Origin: a bacterium
GTDB taxonomy: Bacteria; Thermosulfidibacterota; Thermosulfidibacteria; Thermosulfidibacterales; Thermosulfidibacteraceae
Direction of reading: 5' to 3'
DNA length: 32,260 bases
NCBI GenBank assembly: GCA_027033775.1
Contig: JALVKL010000135.1
Coordinates: 1 to 32,260, forward strand
The notes below the pieces were generated by a model. The model did not search any database. It was not told the origin of the DNA and saw nothing but the letters and a program-made list of their open reading frames with translations. Below are positions 8,251 to 18,462 of this stretch, piece by piece. Position 1 is the stretch's first letter, and the number at the start of each line of letters is the position of its first letter. The translations under genes and the position numbers were made by a program.

Positions 8251-9582
8251 TCAAATTATGCCTTTTTCTTTTAGCCGTTTAAGTTTCGCAGGCCCAAGTC
8301 CAAGAAGTTTCTTATAAACAAACACGTTATCAGCTCCAATGGGACGGGCACACCACTTTAGTCTCGCGGGAGTTTCTGTCATTTTGTTAGCTGCAGGTGC
8401 CTGAACCAGAAGCTCTCCATAATAGGGGTCTTTCACCTTCTGGAAGGTGCCCCTAATCCACCAGTGTTCTTCCTTTATAGTATCCGAAGGTTTGTTCACT
8501 TTAGCCGTTGCCACCACTCCCACAGCATCAGGAGCAAGATTGGCTTTCATCACTTTTTCTTCCAGCTCTTTAGAGGTGAGATGTTTTGACCACTCCTCTA
8601 TTGCTTGATGTATCTTAGGCTGATTCTCTGGATTGAGCCTATCAAATATAGTGGGAAACTTATCTTTAAGTTCAGGTTTTTCCATAATGTTGCATAAATG
8701 AGCCCAGTTCACATCAGAAAATCCCGATATGAAACAGACCCCATCCTTGGTCCTGACGAAGGTATAGGGAAATACAGCTGAGTCGTAGGCACCAACCCTT
8801 CCCCTCAATCTTCCAGATTGATGATACCACTGGATATGATAATCACAGTATTTAGCTTCTGCTTCTGGGGGAGCCACATCTATAAACTGACCTTTTCCAG
8901 ATTTCATTCTCCATATTAAAGCTGTTATTATACCAAAGGCTGCCCAACAGCCTCCAGCATACCAGCCCATCCAGTTTCCTTCCTTTGTGGGTACTTTTAC
9001 CTCTTCAGGAACATCTGGATCATCAGGCTCACCAGTAATGGCCATGATGCCAGATCTTGCTTGGTCTATGAGATCGTAATCTGGTTTTTTGTAATTTTTT
9101 TCCGCTTCAGGACCAAACTGACCATATGTGTGTATAGCACAGTATATAAGTTTGGGATTGATCTCCTTTAGCTGTCTGTAGCCTATTCCCATGGAATCAA
9201 ATTCGCCAGGTTTAGCCGTTTCTATGATAACATCTGCATATGTAGCCAGTTCCTTGAATATTTCCCTTCCTTCTTCAGTTTTTAGGTTAAGTGTTATGTG
9301 GTATTTGTTTCTTCCTTCCACAAGATACGCCAACCCAGCATCCTTTACCATCATCCCATAGGGCGTCATCTTTCTGGCTATATCACCTTCTGGAGGCTCT
9401 ATCTTAATGGTGAAGGCTCCGAATTCTGCAAGTATTGATGATGCAAACAATCCAGCGTAATTTCCATAACTTGCATCTATTACAACTATATCGTCTAAGG
9501 CTTCTGGTTTTCTCCATGCGTCTTGTGGATTATCTTTTTCCTTTATCCACTCTTCCCAGGGAATCTGTTTTTCATCTACCAT
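8251..9582 (-). CDS. Class III (CaiB/BaiF family) CoA-transferase, type A, copy 1
   Basis: SSILAEFGAFTIKIEPPEGDIARKMTPYG, Asp in YDLIDQARSG; closely resembles 4907-6238. Confidence 0.88.
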   Translation of the reverse strand: MVDEKQIPWEEWIKEKDNPQDAWRKPEALDDIVVIDASYGNYAGLFASSILAEFGAFTIKIEPPEGDIARKMTPYGMMVKDAGLAYLVEGRNKYHITLNLKTEEGREIFKELATYADVIIETAKPGEFDSMGIGYRQLKEINPKLIYCAIHTYGQFGPEAEKNYKKPDYDLIDQARSGIMAITGEPDDPDVPEEVKVPTKEGNWMGWYAGGCWAAFGIITALIWRMKSGKGQFIDVAPPEAEAKYCDYHIQWYHQSGRLRGRVGAYDSAVFPYTFVRTKDGVCFISGFSDVNWAHLCNIMEKPELKDKFPTIFDRLNPENQPKIHQAIEEWSKHLTSKELEEKVMKANLAPDAVGVVATAKVNKPSDTIKEEHWWIRGTFQKVKDPYYGELLVQAPAANKMTETPARLKWCARPIGADNVFVYKKLLGLGPAKLKRLKEKGII

Positions 9583-9603
9583 TTTGTCACCCCCGCTTTT
9601 ATT

Positions 9604-10941
9604 TTAAGGATAAAATGTTCCTGTTTTGCCGTCCCAATCATCAGGCGGTTTAGCTCCAACTCTGTCTCCCCATTTTCCAATGGTGCCGTCTTCCTCCAAG
9701 GCCTTTAACTCTTCTTCTGTAAGCCCCAGTATCCTTATAAACACATGCTCGTTATCTATACCCACTGGTCTCGCACACCATTTCTGCCTTCCAGGGGTCT
9801 CACTCATCTTGGGAGCAGAACCCCATTCCACCATTTTTCCGTATATAGGATCATCAACCTCAACCACGGCTCCCCTTGCTCTCCAGTGTTCGCTGTAGTA
9901 TTGATCCCTTGCATCAAGAACAGGGGAAGCGGCAAATCCATACTCTGCTCCCAAATCATCTATCTCTTTTATGGTCTTGTCCTTAGCCCATTCTGCTATT
10001 ATGGATAGAAGTTCCTTAGCGTTTTCATCCTTTAGTCTTTCGAGGGGATCTTTGAATCTTGGATCATCGGCAAGCTCAGGCTTCTCCATGGCTTCACAAA
10101 GTCCCCTGAACTCCTCTTCTGTAAAGGCTGCTATTGCAATGAATCCATCTTTGCATTTGAACAAATCAGAAGGGCAAATGGCAAGGTCTCTGTTGCCTGT
10201 TTGAGGTCTATCCTTTCCTGTAAGATGTAAGTACACCCATGTCCAATCAAGCCATCTCATAAGGTTTTCTCCTTGTGAGAACTCTATATACTGCCCTTTT
10301 CCTGTCTTCTCTCTGTAATACAAGGCTGCTAAAACTGCCACTGTGGACATACATCCACCTGTGAAATCGCCTATCCAAACCCCTGCTTTCAGTGGCATTC
10401 TGCCCGGAAATCCTGATATGGTCATAAGTCCCGAAACCGATTGTGCTATAGCATCGTAGGAGGGTCTACCATGGGCGTAAGGTCCCCACTGTCCAAATCC
10501 ATTATTGGCAAGATAGATTATTTTGGGGTTAACCTCTTTAAGCTGTCTGTAGCCAATGCCCCATTTGTCCATGGTGCCTGCTCTCAGATTTTCCACCACC
10601 ACATCCGACTTTTTGGCAAGCTCTATAAAAAGCTCCTTTCCCTTAGGGGTTCTTACATCAAGCCCTATGTGGTATTTGTTATGATTTTGTTCTTGAAATG
10701 CGGGGGATATATTTTTCCAGAAGAATCCATAGGGGGTGACGTATCTCATAGTATCTCCCATACCAGGTAGCTCCACCTTTATCACTTCTGCTCCAAATTC
10801 TCCCAGCCAGTCAGGAACTACAGGACCAAATATTAAGGTACAAAGCTCAAGTACCCGAATGCCTTTTAAGGCTTCTGGTTTCAAAAAGACTTTTGAGGGG
10901 TCAAGCTCACACTTTGCCCATTCAAAAAACTCCCTGTTCAT
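9604..10941 (-). CDS. Class III (CaiB/BaiF family) CoA-transferase, type B, copy 1
   Basis: [33 protein letters not shown], Asp in YDAIAQSVSG, C-terminus [14 protein letters not shown]. Confidence 0.88.
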   Translation of the reverse strand: MNREFFEWAKCELDPSKVFLKPEALKGIRVLELCTLIFGPVVPDWLGEFGAEVIKVELPGMGDTMRYVTPYGFFWKNISPAFQEQNHNKYHIGLDVRTPKGKELFIELAKKSDVVVENLRAGTMDKWGIGYRQLKEVNPKIIYLANNGFGQWGPYAHGRPSYDAIAQSVSGLMTISGFPGRMPLKAGVWIGDFTGGCMSTVAVLAALYYREKTGKGQYIEFSQGENLMRWLDWTWVYLHLTGKDRPQTGNRDLAICPSDLFKCKDGFIAIAAFTEEEFRGLCEAMEKPELADDPRFKDPLERLKDENAKELLSIIAEWAKDKTIKEIDDLGAEYGFAASPVLDARDQYYSEHWRARGAVVEVDDPIYGKMVEWGSAPKMSETPGRQKWCARPVGIDNEHVFIRILGLTEEELKALEEDGTIGKWGDRVGAKPPDDWDGKTGTFYP

Positions 10942-10984
10942 TTTGTACCTCCTGATGTTTTAGAAAAGACATTTTCAAACTGAA

Positions 10985-11013
10985 TTTATAAAAGACACGG
11001 TGGTGAAAGTCAA
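10985..11013 (-). promoter_or_regulatory. Sigma70-like promoter of the CoA-transferase operon
   Basis: Minus strand TTGACT (11013-11008), 17-bp spacer, TATAAA (10990-10985). Confidence 0.65.
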
Positions 11014-11110
11014 GCAGAATTACGCTACAACGCCAAGGTTATTGTAGTGATGTTGCTTTTGTTATAAAAGTGTTTTATTAAAGATTGAAAGACTGGATAA
11101 GGAGAAAGAT

Positions 11111-11539
11111 ATGAGCAATAACGTGAATGATATTGTTGAGGGAATGGGGAGAGTGAGGCCATATTTCAGAAAGCTGTTCTCCATTGCCACGGATTTATCA
11201 GACGCTGAAATACTTATTTTATCTCTTCTTAAAAGCAGGGATGGAAAAAAGATTTCCATGTCAGCCCTTTACCATGAACTCCATCCCATAAAACCCAGCA
11301 AGCTTACACAGATAACAAACAAGATGGAGGACAAAGGGTTTATTAAAAAGATAAGGAGCAAAAAGGACAGAAGGAAGGTTGAGATTCACCTAACAGATAA
11401 AGGGAGGAAGGCCTTAGAAAAGTATGAAAAATCCGTTTCGGATCTGTTAAAACCTCTGGTTGAAGATTTGGATGAAAGGGAAGCCCAGATACTGGATCGT
11501 TCCTTTGATATATGGATAAAGATTCTCTCCAAACTGTGA
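11111..11539 (+). CDS. MarR-family transcriptional regulator
   Basis: winged-helix pattern KLTQITNKMEDKGFIKKIRSKKDRRKVEIHLTDKGRKALE. Confidence 0.88.
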   Translation: MSNNVNDIVEGMGRVRPYFRKLFSIATDLSDAEILILSLLKSRDGKKISMSALYHELHPIKPSKLTQITNKMEDKGFIKKIRSKKDRRKVEIHLTDKGRKALEKYEKSVSDLLKPLVEDLDEREAQILDRSFDIWIKILSKL

Positions 11540-11543
11540 GAAT

Positions 11544-11581
11544 TTGACAAATTAGAATCTTACATTTAAATAACCAGTTAT
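11544..11581 (+). promoter_or_regulatory. tetR promoter with two embedded palindromes
   Basis: TTGACA (11544-11549), 17-bp spacer, TAAATA (11567-11572); palindromes AATTT-gac-AAATT (11541-11553) and ATAAC-ca-GTTAT (11570-11581). Confidence 0.55.
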
Positions 11582-11586
11582 ATAAA

Positions 11587-12183
11587 ATGAGAGTGTCAAA
11601 TACAAAAGAGAGAATTCTTAAAAAATCCTTTAAGATATTTGCTAAAAAGGGATACGAAGGCGCGCGGATAGATGATATAAGTCGGGCTGCTGGTATAAAT
11701 AAAGCCACAATCTACTATTACTTTGAAGGGAAAAGGGAGCTTTATCAGGAAGTTCTCTATTACGAATTGTCAAAGCTCATTCCCAATCTGATAGAAGCTT
11801 TAACGGGAAAGGAGGATCTGTCCGATAAAATAGAGAGGGTGATAGATGTTTATTTTGAATTTTTTAAATCCAACCCAGATGCTTTAAGGCTACTTTTGAG
11901 AGAGATAGCTTCAGGGGCCAGATATCTGAAGGACATTCTTAAAAGAATTGCCCAAGAGCAAGAGTTTATAAAGAAGGGGGGAGCTCCTGCATATTTTGAG
12001 AAGTGGATAAAAGATAAGGAGGTTGATCCTTTAAATGTGTGGTTAAATATTGTGGGTATGAGCATAATACATTTTATAGCCTATCCGTTTATAGAGGTGT
12101 TTTACAATATAGAGATGGACGAAGAATTTCTTGAAAATAGAAAAAAGAGCATCCTTGCCTTTGTAGAGAGGTTTTTTAAATGA
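11587..12183 (+). CDS. TetR-family transcriptional regulator
   Basis: RILKKSFKIFAKKGYEGARIDDISRAAGINKATIYYYFEGKRELYQEVL is a classic TetR HTH. Confidence 0.92.
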   Translation: MRVSNTKERILKKSFKIFAKKGYEGARIDDISRAAGINKATIYYYFEGKRELYQEVLYYELSKLIPNLIEALTGKEDLSDKIERVIDVYFEFFKSNPDALRLLLREIASGARYLKDILKRIAQEQEFIKKGGAPAYFEKWIKDKEVDPLNVWLNIVGMSIIHFIAYPFIEVFYNIEMDEEFLENRKKSILAFVERFFK

Positions 12184-13520
12184 GAAAAGCCTTTCTGGTT
12201 TTTCTCCTCATCTTTATTCCATTAACAGTATTGGCAAAGCGGCTGACTTTGCAAGATGCTGTGAAGTTGGCTTTAAAGAGAAATCCTACTTATAAAGCCG
12301 CTCATTATGTATACCTTGCCTCTAAAGAAAAAGAGAGAGAGGCTTGGAGTCAAAGGTTTTTCACCCTCTCTTTCAATTATAGGTATACAAGATTAAATGA
12401 AGAGCCACATGTTAGATTGAGGCCTGTGAAGATACCTCCTCTTTTTCCAGGGATGCAGCCTGTAACCATAAGACCTGGAAGCGTTGTTACATCTAGGCAG
12501 AATGTTTACCAATATAAATTCGTTTTCTTTCAACCTCTTTTTACCGGGGGGCAGTTGAGTACCTCATACGAAATAGCGAAATTGGGAGTTGATGTGGAGA
12601 GGCTAAAGGAGGAAGAGGCCCGTTTGGATCTCATATTTAAAGTTAAACAGGCTTATTTGAACGCTCTTAAAGCAGAAAAAATAAAGAAGGTGGCTGAGGA
12701 GACAGTTAAGAGTTTGGAATCCCATTATAGGGATGCTAAGAATTTTTATAAACAGGGTATAACCCCAAAGGTTGATCTTTTAAGGGCAGAAGTTGCTCTA
12801 TCTAAAGCAAAACAGGCCTTGGTTGATGCTGATTCGGTTTACAAGATAGCCCTTTCTTCTTTACTTATTTTGTTAAGGGAGAATGTTAATAGCGATGTTG
12901 AGTTAGAAGATGTGTTTAACTACAAACCTTTCGGACTCACCTTTGAGGAGTGTTTAGAAAAGGCTTTAAATAAAAGGCCTATTATTTCTGCCGTGAAAAG
13001 GCAGGTAGAGATCTACAGAAAAAATATAGCCTTAGCTAAAAGCGGTTATTTTCCTAAAATATATCTTACTGCAGAGTATAGAAAACAGGGAAACACCCCT
13101 GATTGCACCGGTGATGGACTGAGGGATGCGGAACAATGGTCTATAACAGGGATATTTGACTGGAAGTTTTTTGAGTGGGGAAGAACTATACATCAAGTTA
13201 AACAGGCAAAATACAACTATCTCAAGGCTTTAGAGTTTGAAAAGAGTGTTGTGGATAAGGTGACTTTGGAGGTGAGGGAGGCTTATCTTAAGCTCAAATC
13301 GGCGAAGGCAAAGATAGAGGTTGCCAGAAAAGAGGTAGCAGAAGCTGAGGAAAATCTGAGGGATACAAGGGAAAGGTACAAAGAGCAGATTGATACCTCC
13401 ACAGATGTTATAGATGCTCAGGCATTTTTTACTGGAGCAAGGATGAGGTATTATACGGCGCTTTACGATTATCTTGTAGCTTATGCTAGGCTTGTGAGAA
13501 CAATGGGAGAGGAGAATTGA
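12180..13520 (+). CDS. TolC-family outer membrane efflux protein
   Basis: Signal peptide; [16 protein letters not shown]; repeat architecture with [18 protein letters not shown]. Overlaps tetR by 4 nt (ATGA). Confidence 0.9.
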   Translation: MRKAFLVFLLIFIPLTVLAKRLTLQDAVKLALKRNPTYKAAHYVYLASKEKEREAWSQRFFTLSFNYRYTRLNEEPHVRLRPVKIPPLFPGMQPVTIRPGSVVTSRQNVYQYKFVFFQPLFTGGQLSTSYEIAKLGVDVERLKEEEARLDLIFKVKQAYLNALKAEKIKKVAEETVKSLESHYRDAKNFYKQGITPKVDLLRAEVALSKAKQALVDADSVYKIALSSLLILLRENVNSDVELEDVFNYKPFGLTFEECLEKALNKRPIISAVKRQVEIYRKNIALAKSGYFPKIYLTAEYRKQGNTPDCTGDGLRDAEQWSITGIFDWKFFEWGRTIHQVKQAKYNYLKALEFEKSVVDKVTLEVREAYLKLKSAKAKIEVARKEVAEAEENLRDTRERYKEQIDTSTDVIDAQAFFTGARMRYYTALYDYLVAYARLVRTMGEEN

Positions 13521-14605
13521 AAAGCATTTCCACTAAAAGGTTTATTGTATTTTTCGCCATTGCAATAGTGGCCATTGTAGCCCTTATCAAATTCGGTTTC
13601 TGGCTCTATTACAGATATACCCACGCCATAACAGAGGATGCCTTTATTGAAGCCGATATAATAAATGTTTCTCCCTTAGTGGCTGGGCATATAAAAAAGA
13701 TATATGTTGATGAATCTCAAAAAGTTAAGAAAGGAGAATTGTTATTTGAGATAGACGATAAAGATTACAGAGCTTCTGTAGAGGTTAGAAGGGCTCAATA
13801 TAAGGCAGCTCAAGAGGAGCTTAAGGTTTTGAGGAGAAAGCTTTCTCAAGCTCTTAAAGATTATGAGCTTTCTGAGCTTGTGCTAACTAAAAAGGTGAAG
13901 ATAGCAGAGGCTGCCCTAAAGGAAGCTGAAGCTGCATATGAAAGGGCAAAGAAAGATTATTATAGGTTTCTTTCTTTATATAAGAAGAGGGTGATAGGAA
14001 AACGCAAATTTGATCTTGTAAAGGAGGAGTTTAAAAGAAAAAAAGCCCTATACTTAATAAGAAAAGTTGAGGTTGCTGTAGCCAAAGACAATTTAAAGCA
14101 GTTGGATATAAAACTGGAAAAGATAAAGGAGATTAAAAGAACCATAGAGGCTACAGTTAAAAAGGTTAAAGTTGCCAAAAAGGCTCTTAATGAGGCTTTG
14201 GTGAAGCTCTCTCACACCAAGGTGGTAAGTCCCATTGATGGCATTGTAACCAAAAAATATCTTTTTGAGGGAGACTTTGTTTCTCCTGGTATTCCTGTTC
14301 TTGCCCTTTATGATCCCCAAAAAATTTATGTTATCGCAAACTTGGAAGAGACAAGGTTTAAAGGAGTGGATATAGGCGATCCTGTGGATATAAAAGTGGA
14401 CGCTTATCCAGGGAAGGTTTTTAAAGGCAGAGTTTATAAGATAATAAAAGCAAGTGCTGCAAAATTCGCTTTAATACCAAGAGATGTCACAGCTGGTGAA
14501 TTTACCAAGGTGGTTCAAAGAATACCCATCAAGATAGAGATTGTGGACAAGGACAAAGACAAGCTTATTCCTGGAATGTCTGTTGAAATAGGCATCAAAA
14601 GATGA
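13517..14605 (+). CDS. HlyD/EmrA-family membrane fusion protein
   Basis: TM segment then [51 protein letters not shown]; coiled-coil; [26 protein letters not shown] start overlapping the tolC stop. Confidence 0.88.
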   Translation: MKSISTKRFIVFFAIAIVAIVALIKFGFWLYYRYTHAITEDAFIEADIINVSPLVAGHIKKIYVDESQKVKKGELLFEIDDKDYRASVEVRRAQYKAAQEELKVLRRKLSQALKDYELSELVLTKKVKIAEAALKEAEAAYERAKKDYYRFLSLYKKRVIGKRKFDLVKEEFKRKKALYLIRKVEVAVAKDNLKQLDIKLEKIKEIKRTIEATVKKVKVAKKALNEALVKLSHTKVVSPIDGIVTKKYLFEGDFVSPGIPVLALYDPQKIYVIANLEETRFKGVDIGDPVDIKVDAYPGKVFKGRVYKIIKASAAKFALIPRDVTAGEFTKVVQRIPIKIEIVDKDKDKLIPGMSVEIGIKR

Positions 14606-15699
14606 AAAGGCTTTTTCTCTTTGTCTTTCTCATTCTGGTCTCTGTGCTTGTAATAATATCTTTAAAGAGCAGATCAAAAATCCCTAACAATGTGGTTTTA
14701 GGAAGTGGAAGGATAGAGGGAGACGATGTGGAGCTTTCTCCAAAGATAGGAGGTAAGGTGGAAAGGATATTTGTCAAGGAGGGAGACACTGTAAAAAAGG
14801 GAGAAGTGGTTGCACTTATGGAGTTTTCAGAGATAGAGGCAAAGAGGCAACAGGCTGTTAGAGCACTTAGAGCGGCGTCTATAAGGGAAAAAGAGGCTCT
14901 GCTGGATTATCAGCTCACTAAAAAGAAGGTGGAGCTGGAAATATCTAAGGCAAGGGAAGCCTGTGCAGTAGCTCTTTCAGAAAGCAAAAAAGCACTGGCA
15001 AATTACGAAAAGGCAAAGAGGGATTACAAAAGACTTAAAGTCCTTTATGAAAGAAGGGTTATATCCAAGTCCAGATTTGAAGAAGCTGAAAGGGCTTTTG
15101 AGATAGCAAAAGCAGCTTATAAAGCCTCTTTAAGCAGACTGATGATAGCCAAGAGAGACCTTGCTTTAGCTAAATCCAATTTAAAACTGATAAAGATAAA
15201 AAGGAAACTGGTTGAAATAGCCCATGCGGAAAAGGAAAGGGCAAAATACTTCTTAAAAGAGATAGAATCTTTATTAAAAGACACTAAAGTGGTGTCGCCA
15301 ATAGATGGTGTTGTTATAGAAAAGTTGGTGCAAGAGGGGGAGGTAATATCCCGTGGAACTCCCATAGTGGTAGTGATAGATTTGAACTCCCTTTATTTAA
15401 AGATGTTTGTTAATGAAAAAGATATTGGGAAAATTTCAATAGGTATGCCAGCAAGAATTTACACAGATGCTTATCCTGAAAAACCCTTTAAAGCGAAAGT
15501 GTGTTATGTCTCTCAGAGGGCTGAATTCACCCCTAAAGAGGTGGAAACCTTTTCAGAAAGGGTGCATCATGTGTTTGCAGTAAAGCTATGTCCTGAAAGC
15601 AACAAAAATGGACTGCTTAAACCGGGCATGCCCGCCGATGGGGTAATCAAAATAGGAAAAGGTCCATGGTTTAATCCTATAAAAGGGAAAAGGGAATGA
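14602..15699 (+). CDS. HlyD-family membrane fusion protein, YbhG-like
   Basis: [58 protein letters not shown]; overlaps previous gene by ATGA. Confidence 0.87.
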   Translation: MKRLFLFVFLILVSVLVIISLKSRSKIPNNVVLGSGRIEGDDVELSPKIGGKVERIFVKEGDTVKKGEVVALMEFSEIEAKRQQAVRALRAASIREKEALLDYQLTKKKVELEISKAREACAVALSESKKALANYEKAKRDYKRLKVLYERRVISKSRFEEAERAFEIAKAAYKASLSRLMIAKRDLALAKSNLKLIKIKRKLVEIAHAEKERAKYFLKEIESLLKDTKVVSPIDGVVIEKLVQEGEVISRGTPIVVVIDLNSLYLKMFVNEKDIGKISIGMPARIYTDAYPEKPFKAKVCYVSQRAEFTPKEVETFSERVHHVFAVKLCPESNKNGLLKPGMPADGVIKIGKGPWFNPIKGKRE

Positions 15700-17366
15700 A
15701 TGTTATAGGAGTAAAAAATGTGAACAAAAGATTTAAGAGGGTTCAGGCACTATCTTCCATTAATCTTGATGTGAGAAAAGGAGAGATATTTGGCCTTATT
15801 GGACCAGATGGTTCTGGAAAGAGCACGCTGATGAAGATAATTGCGGGAGTCTTACTTCCTGACAGTGGCAGTGTGTATGTGCTGGGAGAGGATGTGGTAA
15901 ACAAGCCGGAATCTGTAAAAAAGAAATTGGCTTTTATGCCACAGGGAATTGGACAAAATCTCTATATGGACCTCACAGTGGAGGAGAACATAGATTTTTC
16001 TGCCACTATAAAGGGACTGAACATAGAGGAAAAACAGCAGTTAAAGGAAAGGCTTCTTCTTATAACAAAGCTTTTTCCTTTTAAAGATAGATTGGCGAGG
16101 CAGCTCTCAGGTGGTATGCAGCAAAAATTGGGATTGTGCTGCTCCATTATATCTTCACCAGAGGTTTTGGTATTGGATGAGCCCACTACAGGGGTGGATC
16201 CTGTATCCAGAAGGGAACTGTGGGATTTGATGTATGAGTTTGCTGAAGGGGGAATGACCATTTTAATTTCAACGGCCTATATGCTTGAGGCTGAAAGATG
16301 CCATAAAATCGCTATTATGCAGGATGGAAGGATAATAAAAACAGGGTCTGTGGATAAGATTTTAGCAGACTACGAAAGCATAGAAAATTTCTTCAAAACC
16401 CTAAATAAAAAAACAGAGGACGTTAAGGTTGTGCTTCCAGACATTCCACCTAAAGAGAACAATTCCATAAAAGTAAAGGGGCTAACCAAATATTTTGGTG
16501 ACTTCTGTGCAGTTGATAATGTGAGCTTTTATGTGAAGGAAGGGGAGATATTTGGCCTTTTAGGTCCCAACGGAGCAGGTAAAACCACCACCATAAAGAT
16601 GCTTGTAGGATTGCTCAAGCCTTCATCTGGCAGAATAGAAACCGTTTCAAAAAAAGATATAGGATATATGTCCCAGAAGTTCTCCCTTTATAAAGATCTC
16701 ACAGTGGAGGAGAATATAGATTTTTATATGGCCATTTATTCCATTCCTCATAGGGAGAGAAAGATAAGAAAGGCATGGATATTGGAGATTTCAGGTTTGG
16801 AAAAATACAGGGACGAATTGACTCATAGACTCCCTTGGGGAATGAAACAAAGGCTTGCACTTGGCTGTTCTTTTATTCATTTCCCATCGGTTCTTTTCCT
16901 TGATGAACCCACATCGGGGGTGGATCCTTGGGGCAGGGAGCAGTTCTGGAGGATAATCCACAAATTATCTCAAGAAAAGAATATCACAGTAATTGTGACG
17001 ACCCATCACCTTATAGAGGCTCATTACTGCCATAGGCTTGCCCTGATGAATAATGGCAGAATTGTAGCTCTTGGTACTCCTGATGAGCTTATAGAAAACG
17101 CCAAAAGACTCCAAGGAGATATGTTTGAGATTAGAACTGAGCAATTGAAAAGGGCAAAGGATCTACTTTTGGCAAGGGGAATTTATACATATTACTACGG
17201 AAAGGCTCTTAAAGTGTGGGATCACATAGATCTGGATACATTAAAAGAGATTCTTGTGTCGGCAAATATAACTGCTGATGTTAGACCCAAAGACATAAAT
17301 ATGGAAGATGCTTTTGTTTTATACTCTAAGGATGAAGCGATACCTTTTTATATCCATAGCCCTTAA
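15696..17366 (+). CDS. ABC transporter ATP-binding protein with two fused NBDs (YbhF-like)
   Basis: Walker A GPDGSGKST and GPNGAGKTT; Walker B VLVLDEPTTGVDP and VLFLDEPTSGVDP. Confidence 0.93.
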   Translation: MNVIGVKNVNKRFKRVQALSSINLDVRKGEIFGLIGPDGSGKSTLMKIIAGVLLPDSGSVYVLGEDVVNKPESVKKKLAFMPQGIGQNLYMDLTVEENIDFSATIKGLNIEEKQQLKERLLLITKLFPFKDRLARQLSGGMQQKLGLCCSIISSPEVLVLDEPTTGVDPVSRRELWDLMYEFAEGGMTILISTAYMLEAERCHKIAIMQDGRIIKTGSVDKILADYESIENFFKTLNKKTEDVKVVLPDIPPKENNSIKVKGLTKYFGDFCAVDNVSFYVKEGEIFGLLGPNGAGKTTTIKMLVGLLKPSSGRIETVSKKDIGYMSQKFSLYKDLTVEENIDFYMAIYSIPHRERKIRKAWILEISGLEKYRDELTHRLPWGMKQRLALGCSFIHFPSVLFLDEPTSGVDPWGREQFWRIIHKLSQEKNITVIVTTHHLIEAHYCHRLALMNNGRIVALGTPDELIENAKRLQGDMFEIRTEQLKRAKDLLLARGIYTYYYGKALKVWDHIDLDTLKEILVSANITADVRPKDINMEDAFVLYSKDEAIPFYIHSP

Positions 17367-18462
17367 AGAGTTTAAAGAAATTTTTAGAAATCCTGTAATG
17401 TTAATGCTTTCCTTTGGTATTCCTGTTGTGTTCTTCTTTATACTAGGCTTTGGGATAAGCCTTGATGTAAGCAATATCCCATTGGCTATAGTGGATTACG
17501 ATGGCAAAAAGTTAAGTAGAGAATTCGCAGAATCCATTTATAACAACAGATACTTTACCCTTGTAGGGTACTTAAATTTAGAAGAGGCTGAAAGGCTACT
17601 GAAGATTAATAGATTAAGAGCTATAGTGGTTATCCCGGACAATTTCTCAAGAAGACTTTATATGGGTAGATCTTCTGAGATACAGGTTCTTATAGACGGC
17701 GGCTATCCTTTTAGAGCAGATGTCATAAGGGGGTATATATCAAGTGTGGTGGCTAAGTTTAACAAAAATCTCTTAAAAAGATGGCTAAATAAGAGGGGAG
17801 TGGATTATGAGATTGAGCCTGTGAAACTGGATATACGCTCTTTTTATAACCAAGCTATGAAGAGTGAATTTTCGTTGATTCCAGGCCTTTTTGTTATCAT
17901 ACTTCTGGTAAATCTCACCGTTTTAACATCTATATCTATAGTAAGAGAGAAGGATTACGGTACCATATTCAACATATACACAAGTGTAGTGGACAGATTC
18001 TCTTTTATAACTGGAAAAATCATAACCTACTGGGCTATTGGAATTGTTAATTTTCTAACACTTTTTCTGCTTTCCTTTATGATATTTAAGCTTCCCTTTA
18101 GAGGCGATTTTTTATCCTTTCTCTTTATAAGCAACATATACATCATGATTTCGTGCCTTTTGGGGGCTTTGATATCCTCTTTTACAAAAACCATGATAGC
18201 GGCTCAGTTTGTGGCTATGGTGGTGACCATAATTCCGTCCTTTTTATATTCTGGATACCTAATGCCAGTTTCATCTTTGGGAAGGGAAGGAAGAATTGAG
18301 GCCTATCTGTTTCCTGCCAAATATTATATGGATGCCTGTAGGGGAAGTTATTTAAAATACATGAGTATTTCCGATCTGAAAGGTCAAACTTTTATTTTAA
18401 TAGTTTTTTGCACGATTCTATTTTTACTTTCATCTTTGCTTTTTAAAAAGAGGGAAAGATGA
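17332..18462 (+). CDS. ABC-2 type transporter permease
   Basis: MKRYLFISIALKEFKEIFRNPVMLMLSFGIPVVFFFILGFG; EKDYGTIFNIYTSVV; hydrophobic C-terminal half. Start refined from 17308 to 17332 (TAAGGA upstream). Confidence 0.88.
   Translation: MKRYLFISIALKEFKEIFRNPVMLMLSFGIPVVFFFILGFGISLDVSNIPLAIVDYDGKKLSREFAESIYNNRYFTLVGYLNLEEAERLLKINRLRAIVVIPDNFSRRLYMGRSSEIQVLIDGGYPFRADVIRGYISSVVAKFNKNLLKRWLNKRGVDYEIEPVKLDIRSFYNQAMKSEFSLIPGLFVIILLVNLTVLTSISIVREKDYGTIFNIYTSVVDRFSFITGKIITYWAIGIVNFLTLFLLSFMIFKLPFRGDFLSFLFISNIYIMISCLLGALISSFTKTMIAAQFVAMVVTIIPSFLYSGYLMPVSSLGREGRIEAYLFPAKYYMDACRGSYLKYMSISDLKGQTFILIVFCTILFLLSSLLFKKRER

Noticed and set aside
11343-11708. Minus-strand 121-aa ORF across the marR/tetR junction
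   Set aside because: Antisense to two clear regulators and covers their promoter gap; composition looks non-coding.
13077-13125. Ca-binding-like DCTGDGLRD motif in the TolC protein
   Set aside because: Short and isolated; similar loops are recalled from other TolC-family proteins, so not evidence for a new domain.
15696-17366. Possible erroneous fusion or frameshift joining two ABC ATPases
   Set aside because: Single open frame, and double-NBD ATPases are typical of YbhF-like ABC-2 systems, so the fusion is real.
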